Origin: Rhizobium tumorigenes | Lineage (GTDB): Bacteria > Pseudomonadota > Alphaproteobacteria > Rhizobiales > Rhizobiaceae | Direction: 5' to 3' | NCBI RefSeq assembly: GCF_003240565.2 | Contig: NZ_CP117256.1 | Location: 248,001-312,000, forward strand | Length of the DNA stretch: 64,000 nucleotides | Shown here: piece after piece, positions 45,058 through 53,615 of the stretch | How positions within the stretch are numbered: position 1 is the first letter of the stretch | Layout of the letters: every line of letters starts with the position of its first letter | Notes under the pieces: model-generated | Told to the model about the DNA's origin: nothing | Seen by the model: the letters and a program-made list of their open reading frames with translations, nothing else | The model's database searches: none | Translations under genes and position numbers: made by a program

Positions 45058-46429
45058 GATGGCATGGACCGCTCCCTTTCCCTCAGCGAAGATGGCGGCT
45101 GTTTTTTAGCCAAGAAGGAGTCATCCCATGCCTGTTGTTACTGTTGGTCTCGATCTCGCAAAAACAGTCTTTCAAGCTCACGGCGTCGATGCTGCCGGCC
45201 AAACTGTTCTTCGCCGTCGCCTTGGACGCAGCGAATTGTTGGCGTTTTTTGCTAAGCTGCCGCCTTGTTCGATCGCGATGGAAGCATGCTCAAGCGCTCA
45301 TCACTGGGCTCGGGAGCTGGTGAGGTTGGGACACGACGTTCGGCTCATTCCGCCGCAATATGTCAAACCCTACGTTAAACGGAATAAGACCGACGCGGCA
45401 GACGCAGAGGCGATATGTGAGGCGGCGGGTCGACCAAGCATGCGCTTTGTTCCGATCAAGACCCGAGATCAGCAGGCAGTGCTCGTTTTGCATCGGTCTC
45501 GTTCATTGCTGGTTCGGCAACGAACAGCATCGATCAACGCTGTGCGGGGATTGGTTGGTGAGTTTGGGCTTATCACATCAAAAGGCCGCTACCGCATGTC
45601 AGAGTTGCGGCAGCGCATGAACGCAATGACACCAGACCACCTACCAGAAATCGCCTGCCAAGCTATCAATACCCTGTTTGATCATATCGATGTACTCGAA
45701 GAACAGATTGCTGCTGTCGAACGACAGATTGTCGAGTGGCATAAGAGCAACGAAGACAGCCTTCGACTGGCGACTGCGCCAGGTGTTGGCCCTATCACAG
45801 CGAGTGCTATCGTAGCAGCTGTGGGAGATGGTCGTCAGTTCCAGTCGGCGCGGCATTTTGCGGCCTGGCTTGGATTGACCCCAAGGATACATGCGAGCGG
45901 GAAAAAAGAGAGGATCGGAAGGATCAGTAAAGGAGGCGACCGATATCTGCGGGCGCTTCTAATCCATGGCGCAAGAGCGATTGTCGGTACGCTGTTCCGC
46001 AAAAATGTGACGCCTCGTCCGTGGCTGCTTGCACTGGCGGCACGCAGACCGACCAACGTCACCGCCGTCGCCGTCGCGCACAAAACGGCACGCGCCTTGT
46101 GGGCAATGCTGACGCGTGAAGAGAAGTACCGCAAACCAATTGCTGCTGCACCGTCTGCAGCGTAACAGCTTCAGCACTGTTCCTATAAACAGTGCTGGCT
46201 TGCGAGGGTAAGCGAATGTGATGGCAAACCGGTATGATCCGGGTTCGGCAAAGGCCCATGAAACGATGCGAGCCATATGAGCTCGTCCATTTGTCTGGCC
46301 GCCGATCCGCGAATACCATCAAGGCCAGCGGCCGAGAGGCTCGCATAGACAGGCCGGATACACGAACGCAAGCACCGTGTCTGCCGTGACGTTCAAATTG
46401 CACCTTGCAAACCGGGAGCGGTCCATACA
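45058..46429 (+). mobile_element. IS110-family element inserted in the IS256 transposase
   Basis: Removing exactly 1372 bases restores the host reading frame (GAT AAA TGG GCC on the minus strand), which fixes both ends. No target duplication is present, as is normal for IS110. Short inverted sub-terminal repeats ATGGACCGCTCCC occur near both ends (about 45063 and 46413-46425). The transposase gene lies inside, reading rightward. Confidence 0.88.
45128..46165 (+). CDS. IS110-family transposase (DEDD type)
   Basis: A 345-residue IS110-type transposase/recombinase. The N-terminal RuvC-like DEDD domain shows GLDLAKTVFQ (first Asp), SIAMEACSSAHHW (Glu) and KRNKTDAADAEAICEA (Asp pair region); the C-terminal domain shows the serine-motif neighbourhood TAPGVGPITASAIVAAVGDG and AAWLGLTPR. 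GAAGGAG precedes ATG 45128. The frame is intact, so this copy may still move. It resembles the IS1111 subgroup in having sub-terminal inverted repeats. Confidence 0.93.
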   Translation: MPVVTVGLDLAKTVFQAHGVDAAGQTVLRRRLGRSELLAFFAKLPPCSIAMEACSSAHHWARELVRLGHDVRLIPPQYVKPYVKRNKTDAADAEAICEAAGRPSMRFVPIKTRDQQAVLVLHRSRSLLVRQRTASINAVRGLVGEFGLITSKGRYRMSELRQRMNAMTPDHLPEIACQAINTLFDHIDVLEEQIAAVERQIVEWHKSNEDSLRLATAPGVGPITASAIVAAVGDGRQFQSARHFAAWLGLTPRIHASGKKERIGRISKGGDRYLRALLIHGARAIVGTLFRKNVTPRPWLLALAARRPTNVTAVAVAHKTARALWAMLTREEKYRKPIAAAPSAA

Positions 46430-46717
46430 CATCGTTCTGCTCGAGGAGCAGAGCGCCGACGAGCCGAATGATGGCATCCTCGTTTGGAAAGATGCCAACC
46501 ACCTCGGTGCGGCGCTTGATCTCACCGTTTAGGCGTTCGATGGGATTTGTCGAATGCAGCTTCGCCCAATGCTGCTTGGGAAAGGTCATATAGGCCAGCA
46601 CATCGTTCTCTGCCTCATCCATCAGATTGGCAAGTTTTGGCACCTTCGGCCTGATTTGGTCGGCGACATTGCGCCATTGCGTGCTGGCAGCCTCCGGCGT
46701 CTCCTGGGCAAACGCTG
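46430..46717 (-). pseudogene. IS256-family transposase, third-quarter piece
   Basis: Minus-strand text from AFAQETPEAASTQWRNV through KLHSTNPIERLNGEIKRRTE to VGALLLEQND. It includes the catalytic-glutamate region of mutator transposases (STNPIERLNGEIKRRT). It is bounded by the IS66 left end on one side and the IS110 right end on the other. Confidence 0.9.
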
Positions 46718-46777
46718 GTATCCCTCCGCCGAAGGCCGTCTGCCGTGATTTGCTGATTGGCTTTAAGTCCATGCCTT

Positions 46778-47182
46778 ATGTCATGCGCTACAATCATATC
46801 ACCCATTGAGGTCTTGTCCGCCGATGATCTTGGTCGCCGGCGGGATTGGTCGGACGAAGAGAAGGTCCGGATCGTCGAGGAGAGCCTGCAGGGTTTTCGG
46901 CAGGGTTCAGTGACAGCACGGCGCTATGGATTGTCGCGATCGTTGCTGACAGCCTGGCGTCGTCAATATCGGAGCGGGCTTTTGAACGTTTCCGCGTCAA
47001 CGGGCTTCGTACCGCTTTCGATTTCGCCGCCGGGGGCATCTTCCGAGATGAACTCACCGCCGCGGTCTGAAGACGACAAGACGATCGAGATCGGCCTGCC
47101 GAACGGCCGGCGGCTGACGATCCCGGCCTCGCTTGATCCGACCATTCTTGCCCGACTGCTACCGATCCTGGATGCGTCATGA
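46778..47182 (+). CDS. tnpA: IS66 TnpA accessory protein
   Basis: A 134-residue IS66 OrfA-type protein with an N-terminal helix-turn-helix: WSDEEKVRIVEESLQGFRQG, then SVTARRYGLSRSLLTAWRRQY at about residues 21-62, the usual opening of this family. The C-terminal half (IEIGLPNGRRLTIPASLDP) is the short conserved tail. Start is taken as ATG 46778; the frame is open slightly upstream. It overlaps tnpB by four bases. In IS66 it is required together with TnpB for transposition, probably as DNA-binding partner. Confidence 0.87.
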   Translation: MSCATIISPIEVLSADDLGRRRDWSDEEKVRIVEESLQGFRQGSVTARRYGLSRSLLTAWRRQYRSGLLNVSASTGFVPLSISPPGASSEMNSPPRSEDDKTIEIGLPNGRRLTIPASLDPTILARLLPILDAS

Positions 47183-47529
47183 TCGCTTTTCCAGCCGGGG
47201 TGAAGGTGTGGATCGCGGGTGGCGTGACGGACATGCGTTGCGGCATGAACAGCCTGGCGCTGAAGGTGCAGGAAGGCCTTGGCCGCGATCCTCATGGCGG
47301 TGAGGTCTTCTGCTTTCGCGGCCGCAAGGGTGACCTGATCAAGGTCCTGTGGCACGACGGCGTCGGAATGTCGCTTTATATAAAGCGCCTTGAGGCTGGC
47401 AAGTTCATCTGGCCGGTCAGCCATAACGGCTCTGCCGTGCCAGTGTCGACGGCGCAGTTGGGCTACCTCCTGGAAGGGATCGATTGGCGTAATCCGCGTT
47501 GGACGCAACGCCCTTCCAAGGCAGGTTGA
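47179..47529 (+). CDS. tnpB: IS66 TnpB accessory protein
   Basis: A 116-residue IS66 Orf2-type protein with the typical text VKVWIAGGVTDMRCGMNSLA, VFCFRGRKGDLIKVLWHDG, GKFIWPVSHNG and QLGYLLEGIDWRNPRW. Length and motifs are those of intact members. Its ATG overlaps the tnpA stop (ATGA). Family role: essential cofactor for IS66 transposition, biochemical activity unknown. Confidence 0.92.
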   Translation: MIAFPAGVKVWIAGGVTDMRCGMNSLALKVQEGLGRDPHGGEVFCFRGRKGDLIKVLWHDGVGMSLYIKRLEAGKFIWPVSHNGSAVPVSTAQLGYLLEGIDWRNPRWTQRPSKAG

Positions 47530-47589
47530 TCGCCTCTATTTGCGCTGTTTTTGTTGGGCTTTCGGCATTTTTCATGATAGCTTTTGGCC

Positions 47590-49227
47590 ATGGATGACGC
47601 TGCTTCGGAGATAGCCAGATTGCGCGCCGCGCTTGCGGCGTCCGAGGCGCGTGCTGCCTCCGCCGAGGCCAATCTCGCGCAGGTGCGCGCCGTCGTGACA
47701 ACCTCTGAGGCGATGATCCGGCACCTGAAGCTTGAGATCGCAAAAATGCGCCGCGAACAGTACGGACAAAGTTCGGAACGGCGCGCTCGGTTAATCGACC
47801 AGATGGAATTGCAGCTCGAGGAACTCGAAGCTGATGCCACCGAAGACGAGATCGCAGCTGACCGCGTGGCAGCGAAGATCACAAATGTCTCCGCCTTCGA
47901 ACGCCGCCGGCCGGCCCGTAAGCCGTTTCCTGAGCACCTGCCACGTGAGCGCATGATCATCGAAGCTCCGTCGACCTGCACCTGCTGCGGCTCGACCAGG
48001 ATCGTGAAGATGGGCGAAGACATCACTGAGACGCTGGAGGCGATCCCGCGGCAGTGGAAAGTGATCCAGACGGTGCGAGAGAAGTTCACCTGCCGGGATT
48101 GCGAGAAGATCAGCCAGTCACCGGCCCCGTTCCATGCGACACCGCGGGGATGGGCAGGTCCCAACTTGCTCGCCACGATCCTGTTCGAGAAGTTCGGCCA
48201 GCATCAGCCATTGAATCGCCAAGCCGAGCGCTACGCCAAGGAAGGCGTCGATCTCAGCCTCTCCACGTTGGCCGACCAGGTCGGAGCCTGCGCGACCGCC
48301 CTGCAGCCGATCCATGACCTGATCCGCGCCCATGTACTGGCAGCCGAACGGCTGCATGGTGACGACACCACCGTGCCGCTCCTGGCCAGGGGCGCAACAC
48401 GGCAGGCAAGGTTATGGACCTACGTGCGCGATGATCGTCCGTTTGCGGGCGGCGCACCGCCCGCAGCGCTCTTCTACTTCTCACCCGATCGCGAGAAGAC
48501 CCATCCCAATCGGCATCTCGCCGGGTGGCATGGCATCCTGCAAGCCGATGCCTACGGAGGCTATAACGATCTCTATCGTGCCGATCGAAGTCCGGGGCCG
48601 GTCAGGAGTGCACTTTGTTGGAGCCATGCGCGGCGCAAGTTCTTCGAACTGGCAGATATCGCCGGCAACGTACGCAAGGGCAAGCCAGCCCATGAGATAT
48701 CGCCTGTCGCGCTTGAAGCCGTTGCCCGCATTGACGCGCTCTTCGACATCGAGCGCGGCATAAACGGCATGTCCGTCGAGGAACGGCTTGCCGCTCGGCA
48801 GGAGCATGCTCGCCCACGCGTCGAGGATTTGTACGACTGGCTCAGAGCGCAACACGCTCAGATGTCGAAGCACAATCCCGTCGCCAAGGCGATCAACTAC
48901 ATGTTCGATAAGGAGGGACGCTGGGAGGCCTTCACCCGGTTCCTCGATGACGGCAGGCTATGTCTGACCAACAATGCGGCCGAGCGGGCCCTGCGCGGGA
49001 TTGCTCTCGGAAGAAAGTCCTGGCTATTCGCCGGCTCCCAGCGAGGAGGCGAGCGTGCCGCCTTCATGTATTCTCTGATCGTCACCGCCAAGATGAACGA
49101 CATCGATCCGCAGGCCTGGCTGGCGGACGTACTCGCTCGCATGCCTGGCATCCCCGTATCAAGGCTGCCGGAACTGTTGCCATGGAACTGGTCTTCCGCA
49201 GGCCATGTCCGTCAGAAAGCAGCCTGA
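47590..49227 (+). CDS. tnpC: IS66 TnpC transposase (DDE)
   Basis: A 545-residue IS66 transposase. An N-terminal coiled coil (about residues 1-70) is followed by the region QYGQSSERRARLIDQMELQL, a zinc-finger segment with CTCCGSTRIVKMGED and CRDCEKISQ (about 130-175), then the catalytic domain with LHGDDTTVPLL (first Asp), LQADAYGGYNDLY (second Asp) and LTNNAAERALRG (Glu) near residues 255, 320 and 462. ATG 47590 is used rather than TTG 47584. No damage seen; probably active. Confidence 0.94.
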   Translation: MDDAASEIARLRAALAASEARAASAEANLAQVRAVVTTSEAMIRHLKLEIAKMRREQYGQSSERRARLIDQMELQLEELEADATEDEIAADRVAAKITNVSAFERRRPARKPFPEHLPRERMIIEAPSTCTCCGSTRIVKMGEDITETLEAIPRQWKVIQTVREKFTCRDCEKISQSPAPFHATPRGWAGPNLLATILFEKFGQHQPLNRQAERYAKEGVDLSLSTLADQVGACATALQPIHDLIRAHVLAAERLHGDDTTVPLLARGATRQARLWTYVRDDRPFAGGAPPAALFYFSPDREKTHPNRHLAGWHGILQADAYGGYNDLYRADRSPGPVRSALCWSHARRKFFELADIAGNVRKGKPAHEISPVALEAVARIDALFDIERGINGMSVEERLAARQEHARPRVEDLYDWLRAQHAQMSKHNPVAKAINYMFDKEGRWEAFTRFLDDGRLCLTNNAAERALRGIALGRKSWLFAGSQRGGERAAFMYSLIVTAKMNDIDPQAWLADVLARMPGIPVSRLPELLPWNWSSAGHVRQKAA

Positions 49228-49526
49228 TGGCGCGCCCGACGCATGTCTACACGATCGACTATGTCGCCTCGCTGATCGGCGAGAACATTGAACTCATCCA
49301 GCAAGTCGCCAGCAACTCCGACAACATCGACTACGGCGAGATGATCCACACCCACGATGGAAGCGAAGAGGGCATCACGACCTTCACCGAACGCGGGATC
49401 GAAAGCTTGCAGGAATTCCTCGCCGATATCCGCACCTGGGATGGTGGTATCCGCCAATTCCTCATCGACGAGCAATGCGATCAGGGAAAGATCGAACGCA
49501 TCATGGCAGACGAGCCGAAATCATAA
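49227..49526 (+). CDS. Fourth IS66 gene: small acidic protein
   Basis: A 99-residue acidic protein ([20 protein letters not shown], ending [12 protein letters not shown]) whose ATG overlaps the tnpC stop (TGATG), so it is co-translated with the transposase and lies inside the terminal repeats. Similar small genes follow tnpC in some rhizobial IS66 elements and are usually left as hypothetical. A role in transposition control is possible but unproven. No domain recognised. Confidence 0.75.
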   Translation: MARPTHVYTIDYVASLIGENIELIQQVASNSDNIDYGEMIHTHDGSEEGITTFTERGIESLQEFLADIRTWDGGIRQFLIDEQCDQGKIERIMADEPKS

Positions 49527-49553
49527 CCCCTGCGGCCCTCGCCGGATGGATAC

Positions 49554-49733
49554 CTTCGAAATGCCCGACATGCCCATGGCCTTTACGAGGTCATCGACCG
49601 ATCGCGTCGAGATGCCCTGGATATAGGCCTCTTGTATGACGGCCGTCAGAGCCTTCTCGGCCATGCGGCGTGGTTCCAGGAAACTCGGGAAATAGCTACC
49701 TGTTCGCAGCTTGGGAATGCGCAGCTCCACTGT
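49554..49733 (-). pseudogene. IS256-family transposase, second-quarter piece
   Basis: Minus-strand text [20 protein letters not shown], then [20 protein letters not shown] and [14 protein letters not shown], ends at the IS66 right end. It continues directly from the N-terminal piece at 44892 once the segment is re-inverted. Confidence 0.9.
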
Positions 49734-49825
49734 TTCTAAAGCTTCTTGATGCTTCGCCTAAAGCTGCACCTGCGCAGTATGTTCACCATGTTCGTTTTCC
49801 GCCAGCATCTTGTTTCTGATGCTGT

Positions 49826-50305
49826 TCATTGCTTCTCGCCGACAGGTGCGCGGTTGCAGAACGAAGATTTTGCAGCACGCCACCATCTACCAATTGTCCT
49901 TCGAGCTTTTCTGAGGTTGCGACCCGATTTAGAAAGATCAGGCTGGGAGCTTTTTCGCGTGGACCGAGGAACGTTTGAAATTTGAATACGCTCCATGAAC
50001 GCTTTGCCGTCGAATTGCTTTGAAGCGTGGACACTGCCGTCACCAAGGATTACATCGTAGAAAAAGACCTCCAGGTTCAACACCGGGGTGAGCTTTATAT
50101 TGCGAACCATTGCTATGCCCGGACGCGTTGTCACGACCAGAGCATAACCGCCAGAGCGCAGTGCGTCGAATAGTTCGGGGATGGTGTAAACAGCAACGGC
50201 CATATATCCATGGGTCTTCAGCTGCGATAAAATTACATCCGCCCCATTTCTAGCAAGAAAGACGAGGATTGGGTTACGGTATTTAACATCTGAGTGCAGC
50301 GTCAC
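49826..50305 (-). CDS. Unrecognised protein, paralogue of the 61310 gene
   Basis: A 159-residue protein with GTG start 50303-50305 preceded by AAGGAG. The first 110 residues alternate hydrophobic strands and helices in a flavodoxin- or receiver-like rhythm (PILVFLARNGADVILSQLKT, AVYTIPELFDALRSGGYALV, VTTRPGIAMV), without the aspartates of a response regulator. The end (about 125-159) is basic. The same layout and the words IPxLFDAxRSGxxAxVVT and F-x-ERI occur in the protein at 61310-61759, so these are two members of one small family on this replicon. Function unknown. Confidence 0.7.
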   Translation of the reverse strand: MTLHSDVKYRNPILVFLARNGADVILSQLKTHGYMAVAVYTIPELFDALRSGGYALVVTTRPGIAMVRNIKLTPVLNLEVFFYDVILGDGSVHASKQFDGKAFMERIQISNVPRSTRKSSQPDLSKSGRNLRKARRTIGRWWRAAKSSFCNRAPVGEKQ

Positions 50306-50440
50306 AGACCTACTCCTTTTTATGAAATGAGCTTAGCTGTTCTCAGCTCAACGGTGTGTTCGATCTTATTCGGTTTTGTTTTGAGCTTTGCGGCGGCGGT
50401 GCAACGCGACGGATTGTGGCGCTGCCAATCCGCGCGCTGC

Positions 50441-51136
50441 TCAATCCAGATCCGCGATAGACCTAATGGCGTTGCGACCCGTCTCGATCGCCAGCCAAGG
50501 CACAGCAGCGGTTTGCTCCAGCACATATTGAGCTTGCTGAAGAGGGCGAAAGCCTCGACCGGCCTCATCGCCCTTCGTCAGTAGCGCGTTGTTGGAAACC
50601 TGACCGTGCCGGATTGAACCTACGGCTTGGTGATCTCGCCTTTGACATTTTGAACCACATTCCTTGAGTACCTCGAGATTAGAAGGTCTCTTGATCGGGG
50701 AAGTTGGTTTATTGGCGCGTGGAGAGGCAATTTTGTCGAAGGCGTAGTTCGCCGGTTTTGAAAATGGAATAGCGACCACAGGCGCCAGGGGGAAAGGCGA
50801 GGTGCTGGCCCCGCGCGCTGGCGAAGAATCGATAGCAGCCATCAGCCCTGTAGGCTTGACGCCCCCGTGCAGCGAAGCAGTGTGGATGCTTGGTCTTGCG
50901 GCAGGCGGATTGGCGGCTCCGTGCCACTGAGTGGTATAGGCCGCTGCGGACGATACGCCAATGATAAGAGCACAGGCACTTAACCTGATCCATGTGCCCG
51001 AAAGTGCGAAACGCGGATGCTGTCCAAGATCGATCGTGTGTTGGTACGTCCAAACTCTTTCCGCGTTTAAGTCGAGTGCATTTACCCGTGAAAGACTTCC
51101 TTGAACGGGTAACTTGGCATCTGGCTCGAAAGTCAT
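50441..51136 (-). CDS. Hypothetical single-pass membrane protein
   Basis: A 231-residue protein with ATG 51134-51136 and GAGGA upstream. A cytoplasmic segment of about 47 residues precedes one hydrophobic stretch (WIRLSACALIIGVSSAAAY, about 49-67), then a long Pro/Ser/Ala-rich region without clear domains. Type II topology (C-terminus periplasmic) is likely. It is on the same strand as, and 135 bases upstream of, the unrecognised 49826 gene, so they may be co-transcribed. I do not recognise the family. Confidence 0.6.
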   Translation of the reverse strand: MTFEPDAKLPVQGSLSRVNALDLNAERVWTYQHTIDLGQHPRFALSGTWIRLSACALIIGVSSAAAYTTQWHGAANPPAARPSIHTASLHGGVKPTGLMAAIDSSPARGASTSPFPLAPVVAIPFSKPANYAFDKIASPRANKPTSPIKRPSNLEVLKECGSKCQRRDHQAVGSIRHGQVSNNALLTKGDEAGRGFRPLQQAQYVLEQTAAVPWLAIETGRNAIRSIADLD

Positions 51137-51563
51137 TTTGGGAGTCCTCTTCAGCCTCGGGATGGGCTTGTAACTTGGATCGTATCAAGGACACCTGTTT
51201 TCGAATGTTCTAATTTGTTGGGTTATGTTGCGGTAGAGATGGCACATGCGTGTTTAACCCACGTTGTCGCTGAACCGGTGGCTGTTTCTTGCATCGCATG
51301 ACTTGAAGACGTCTGTTTGTCTGAGAAGCTCATCAGGCGCTCACGACGTCAGAAGTTCTCGATCCCAATTCTTCGAAATTTGTACCGGATTCTGTCACTA
51401 CAAATGAATTACGCCCACAGAGGCAATTGGTCGCAACAGATCGCAACATTTCAGAATAAAACTTCGCAGCAGTCTGGTGCAGTGGATGCAATATAAGCAG
51501 TTAAAAATTAACCAACTGCTTTTTAAAGTGTACCCTCTATGCCGACTAATCCTGATTTCTTAG
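51137..51563. other. AT-richer intergenic region
   Basis: No open frame of interest. It contains the tandem-like words GGTCGCAACAGATCGCAACA near 51428-51447 followed by an AT-rich stretch up to the IS5 left end at about 51565. The promoter of the membrane-protein gene should lie in the first 100 bases. Confidence 0.35.
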
Positions 51564-51564
51564 T

Positions 51565-52478
51565 GTCTGTTCAAGAATGGCGGGCGTGCGCGGGGTTGAG
51601 TGAAGGGCGGCAATCAGATTCTTTGTATTTTGCGACAAATACGGAGAGATCGAATGGCCTGGACACCCTTCACCCGGCGTCACCATGACAGAAGCCGCAT
51701 GCGCTACGCAAGTGATCTGAATGACCGTGAGTGGAGCTTGATCGAGCCCTTCATGCCGAGGCAGCCTCGACTGGGCCGCAGACGCAAGACGTCGCTTCGG
51801 GCGGTGATGGACGCGATTTTTTATCTGCTGCAGTCAGGCTGCCAATGGGCATTGCTGCCGCATGATTTTCCACCGAAAAGCACGGTCTACCATTATTTCA
51901 ACCGGTTTTGCCGGGACGGGACGTGGCGTCGTATCCATGACGCGCTCTACTGCCGAACGCGGCAGCTTGAGGGGCGAGAAGAGCAACCGTCATTTGCCAT
52001 CATCGATAGCCAATCAGTGAAGACCGGCCCGGATGCTCGTCTCGATATTGGCTATGATGCGGGTAAGAAGATCAAGGGCCGCAAGCGGCACATTCTGGTC
52101 GATACTCTTGGCATGCTTCTGAAAGCCGAGGTCCACTCGGCAGGAATTCAGGATCGTGATGGAGCAGCACTTGTTTTCGACAGGCTCGCCAACCGTTTTC
52201 CCTTTATCGAGAAAATCTGTGGCGACGGCGGCTATCAGGGCACAACGGTTGAAGAGGCCAGCCCGCGACCGATGGAGATTATCAAACGAAACCAGGCCGG
52301 TTTCCAGGTGCTACCGAAGCGATGGATTGTCGAACGAACGCTGGCTTGGCTCGGCATAGACCGCCGAATGGCAAAGGATTTCGAGCGTTTCTCGGCCACA
52401 AGCCTAGCCTTCATCCAAACAGCAATGATCAAGCTCATGACAAGAAGGCTCGCTCGATACCCGCTTTCTTGAACAGAT
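51565..52478 (+). mobile_element. IS5-family element
   Basis: Terminal inverted repeats TCTGTTCAAGAA at about 51565 and TTCTTGAACAGA ending at 52478 enclose one intact transposase gene. Size is about 0.9 kb, as expected. The right end touches an IS110-type element without any separating host sequence that can be recognised. Confidence 0.8.
51654..52472 (+). CDS. IS5-family transposase
   Basis: A 272-residue DDE transposase. The N-terminal DUF4096-type region reads DLNDREWSLIEPFMPRQPRL, then QSGCQWALLPHDFPPKSTVY. Catalytic residues are visible in IIDSQSVKTG (first Asp, about 122), ICGDGGYQG (second Asp, about 190) and WIVERTLAWLGIDRRM (Glu, about 229). ATG 51654 follows GGAGAG; MRYASDL at 51699 is an alternative. 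The frame is intact and the stop lies just inside the right terminal repeat. Confidence 0.93.
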   Translation: MAWTPFTRRHHDRSRMRYASDLNDREWSLIEPFMPRQPRLGRRRKTSLRAVMDAIFYLLQSGCQWALLPHDFPPKSTVYHYFNRFCRDGTWRRIHDALYCRTRQLEGREEQPSFAIIDSQSVKTGPDARLDIGYDAGKKIKGRKRHILVDTLGMLLKAEVHSAGIQDRDGAALVFDRLANRFPFIEKICGDGGYQGTTVEEASPRPMEIIKRNQAGFQVLPKRWIVERTLAWLGIDRRMAKDFERFSATSLAFIQTAMIKLMTRRLARYPLS

Positions 52479-52577
52479 GGGGTGATTGGGGTCTGCGCCG
52501 CGGGTGTGGCTGCTCCCCTTGAGGATGTTAGAACGTGGTCCGTGTTGATCGGCCACAAGCATCGAAAGGAAGCAGCC

Positions 52578-53615
52578 ATGATGTACTATGCTGGAATGGA
52601 CGTGTCTTTGGAAGAAACATCGATCTGTATCGTCGACGAGACCGGCCGGATCGTGAGGGAGACGCGGGCGGCGAGTGAGCCGCAGGCGTTGATCGCAGCA
52701 CTTGAGGATATTGGTCTGCCAATGGAGCGCATTGGCCTTGAAGCGTGCTCGCTGACGGCCTGGCTGCATGACGGGTTGCGGGGCGCGGGATTGGCAGCGA
52801 TTTGCATCGAGACGCGCCAGGCCAATGCGGCAATGACGACGATGCCCAACAAGACCGATCGCAATGATGCACGCGCCTTGGCACAGATCATGCGCACCGG
52901 TTGGTTCCAGCAGGTGCATGTCAAGAGCCGCCAATGCCGGCTGTGGCGCTCGCTTCTGGTCGCACGCCGGACGGTGATGAACGAGATGCGCTCGATCGAG
53001 AATGTGGTGCGCGCCATTCTGCGGGAGGGCGGCATCAAGCTTGGGACGCCAAGTCGGGCAGACTTTGCAGGAAAGGCGCGCCAGATAGCGAACAGCGATC
53101 CGCTGGTGATGGCGCTGGTCGAGCCGCTATTGGCCGTGCTTGCCACGATGCTGGAACAGTTCGCCCAACTGACGAAACAGGTGCTCGACGTTGCCAAAGG
53201 TGAGATGACATGTCGTCGGCTGATGAGTGTGCCCGGCGTAGGACCGATCACCGCGTTGGCCTTCCGTGCCACCATCGATCGCCCAGACCGGTTCCGTCGG
53301 TCGCGCGATGTCGGTGCCCATCTCGGCCTGACGCCGTCGCGCTATCAATCCGGCGAGACCGACATCCAGGGTCGGATCAGCCGATGTGGTGACGAAATCG
53401 CTCGAACCGCGCTTTATGAAGCAGCTCATTCGCTGCTGGTGCGGTCGAAAAAATGGTCGAGCCTCAGGGCCTGGGGCACGAGCATTGCCGAGCGCCGCGG
53501 CATGGCGCGGGCACGCGTCGCAGTCGCCCGAAAACTTGCGGTGATCCTGCATCGCATGTGGTGCGACGGTTCCGAATTCCGTTTCGGAAAGCAGGCCGAC
53601 CTCGCAGCAGCCTGA
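52578..53615 (+). CDS. IS110-family transposase, second element
   Basis: A 345-residue DEDD transposase distinct from the one at 45128. It shows YAGMDVSLEETSICIVDETG (first Asp), RIGLEACSLTAWL (Glu), NKTDRNDARALAQIM (Asp pair) and the C-terminal MSVPGVGPITALAFRATID and GAHLGLTPSRYQSGE. AAGGA precedes ATG 52578. The element begins right after the IS5 right end (about 52479); its other end is not resolved but must lie before the sensor-gene remnant at about 53880. Frame intact. Confidence 0.92.
   Translation: MMYYAGMDVSLEETSICIVDETGRIVRETRAASEPQALIAALEDIGLPMERIGLEACSLTAWLHDGLRGAGLAAICIETRQANAAMTTMPNKTDRNDARALAQIMRTGWFQQVHVKSRQCRLWRSLLVARRTVMNEMRSIENVVRAILREGGIKLGTPSRADFAGKARQIANSDPLVMALVEPLLAVLATMLEQFAQLTKQVLDVAKGEMTCRRLMSVPGVGPITALAFRATIDRPDRFRRSRDVGAHLGLTPSRYQSGETDIQGRISRCGDEIARTALYEAAHSLLVRSKKWSSLRAWGTSIAERRGMARARVAVARKLAVILHRMWCDGSEFRFGKQADLAAA

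Larger units (their letters stand above)
46718..49553 (+). mobile_element. IS66-family element with four genes
   Basis: Imperfect terminal inverted repeats are GTATCCCTCCGCCGAAGG at 46718 and, reading inward from 49553, GTATCCATCCGGCGAGGG. Inside are tnpA, tnpB, tnpC and a fourth small gene, all rightward and with overlapping or adjacent ends. The 8 bases on either side do not match (AAACGCTG versus CTTCGAAA), and about 130 codons of the host transposase are missing between them, so a deletion starting at one IS66 end has removed the target duplicate. All four frames are open. Confidence 0.88.
44590..49733. mobile_element. Rearranged IS256-family element carrying nested IS110 and IS66 insertions
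   Basis: Direct repeats TTCTAAAG at 44582-44589 and 49734-49741 delimit the element. The left tip GATCGTGTCCCAGCGCGTGG starts at 44590. The right tip, GATCGTGTCCCGTAGCGTGG, is not at the right edge but at 44893, pointing the same way as the left tip. Re-inverting 44893-49733 restores one mutator-type transposase reading frame (pieces 44687-44892, 49733-49554, 46717-46430, 45057-44962), interrupted by an IS66 (46718-49553) and an IS110 (45058-46429). About 130 internal codons are missing at the IS66 junction. So one original transposition was followed by two insertions, a deletion and an inversion whose breakpoint is exactly the element's own right tip. Confidence 0.88.
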
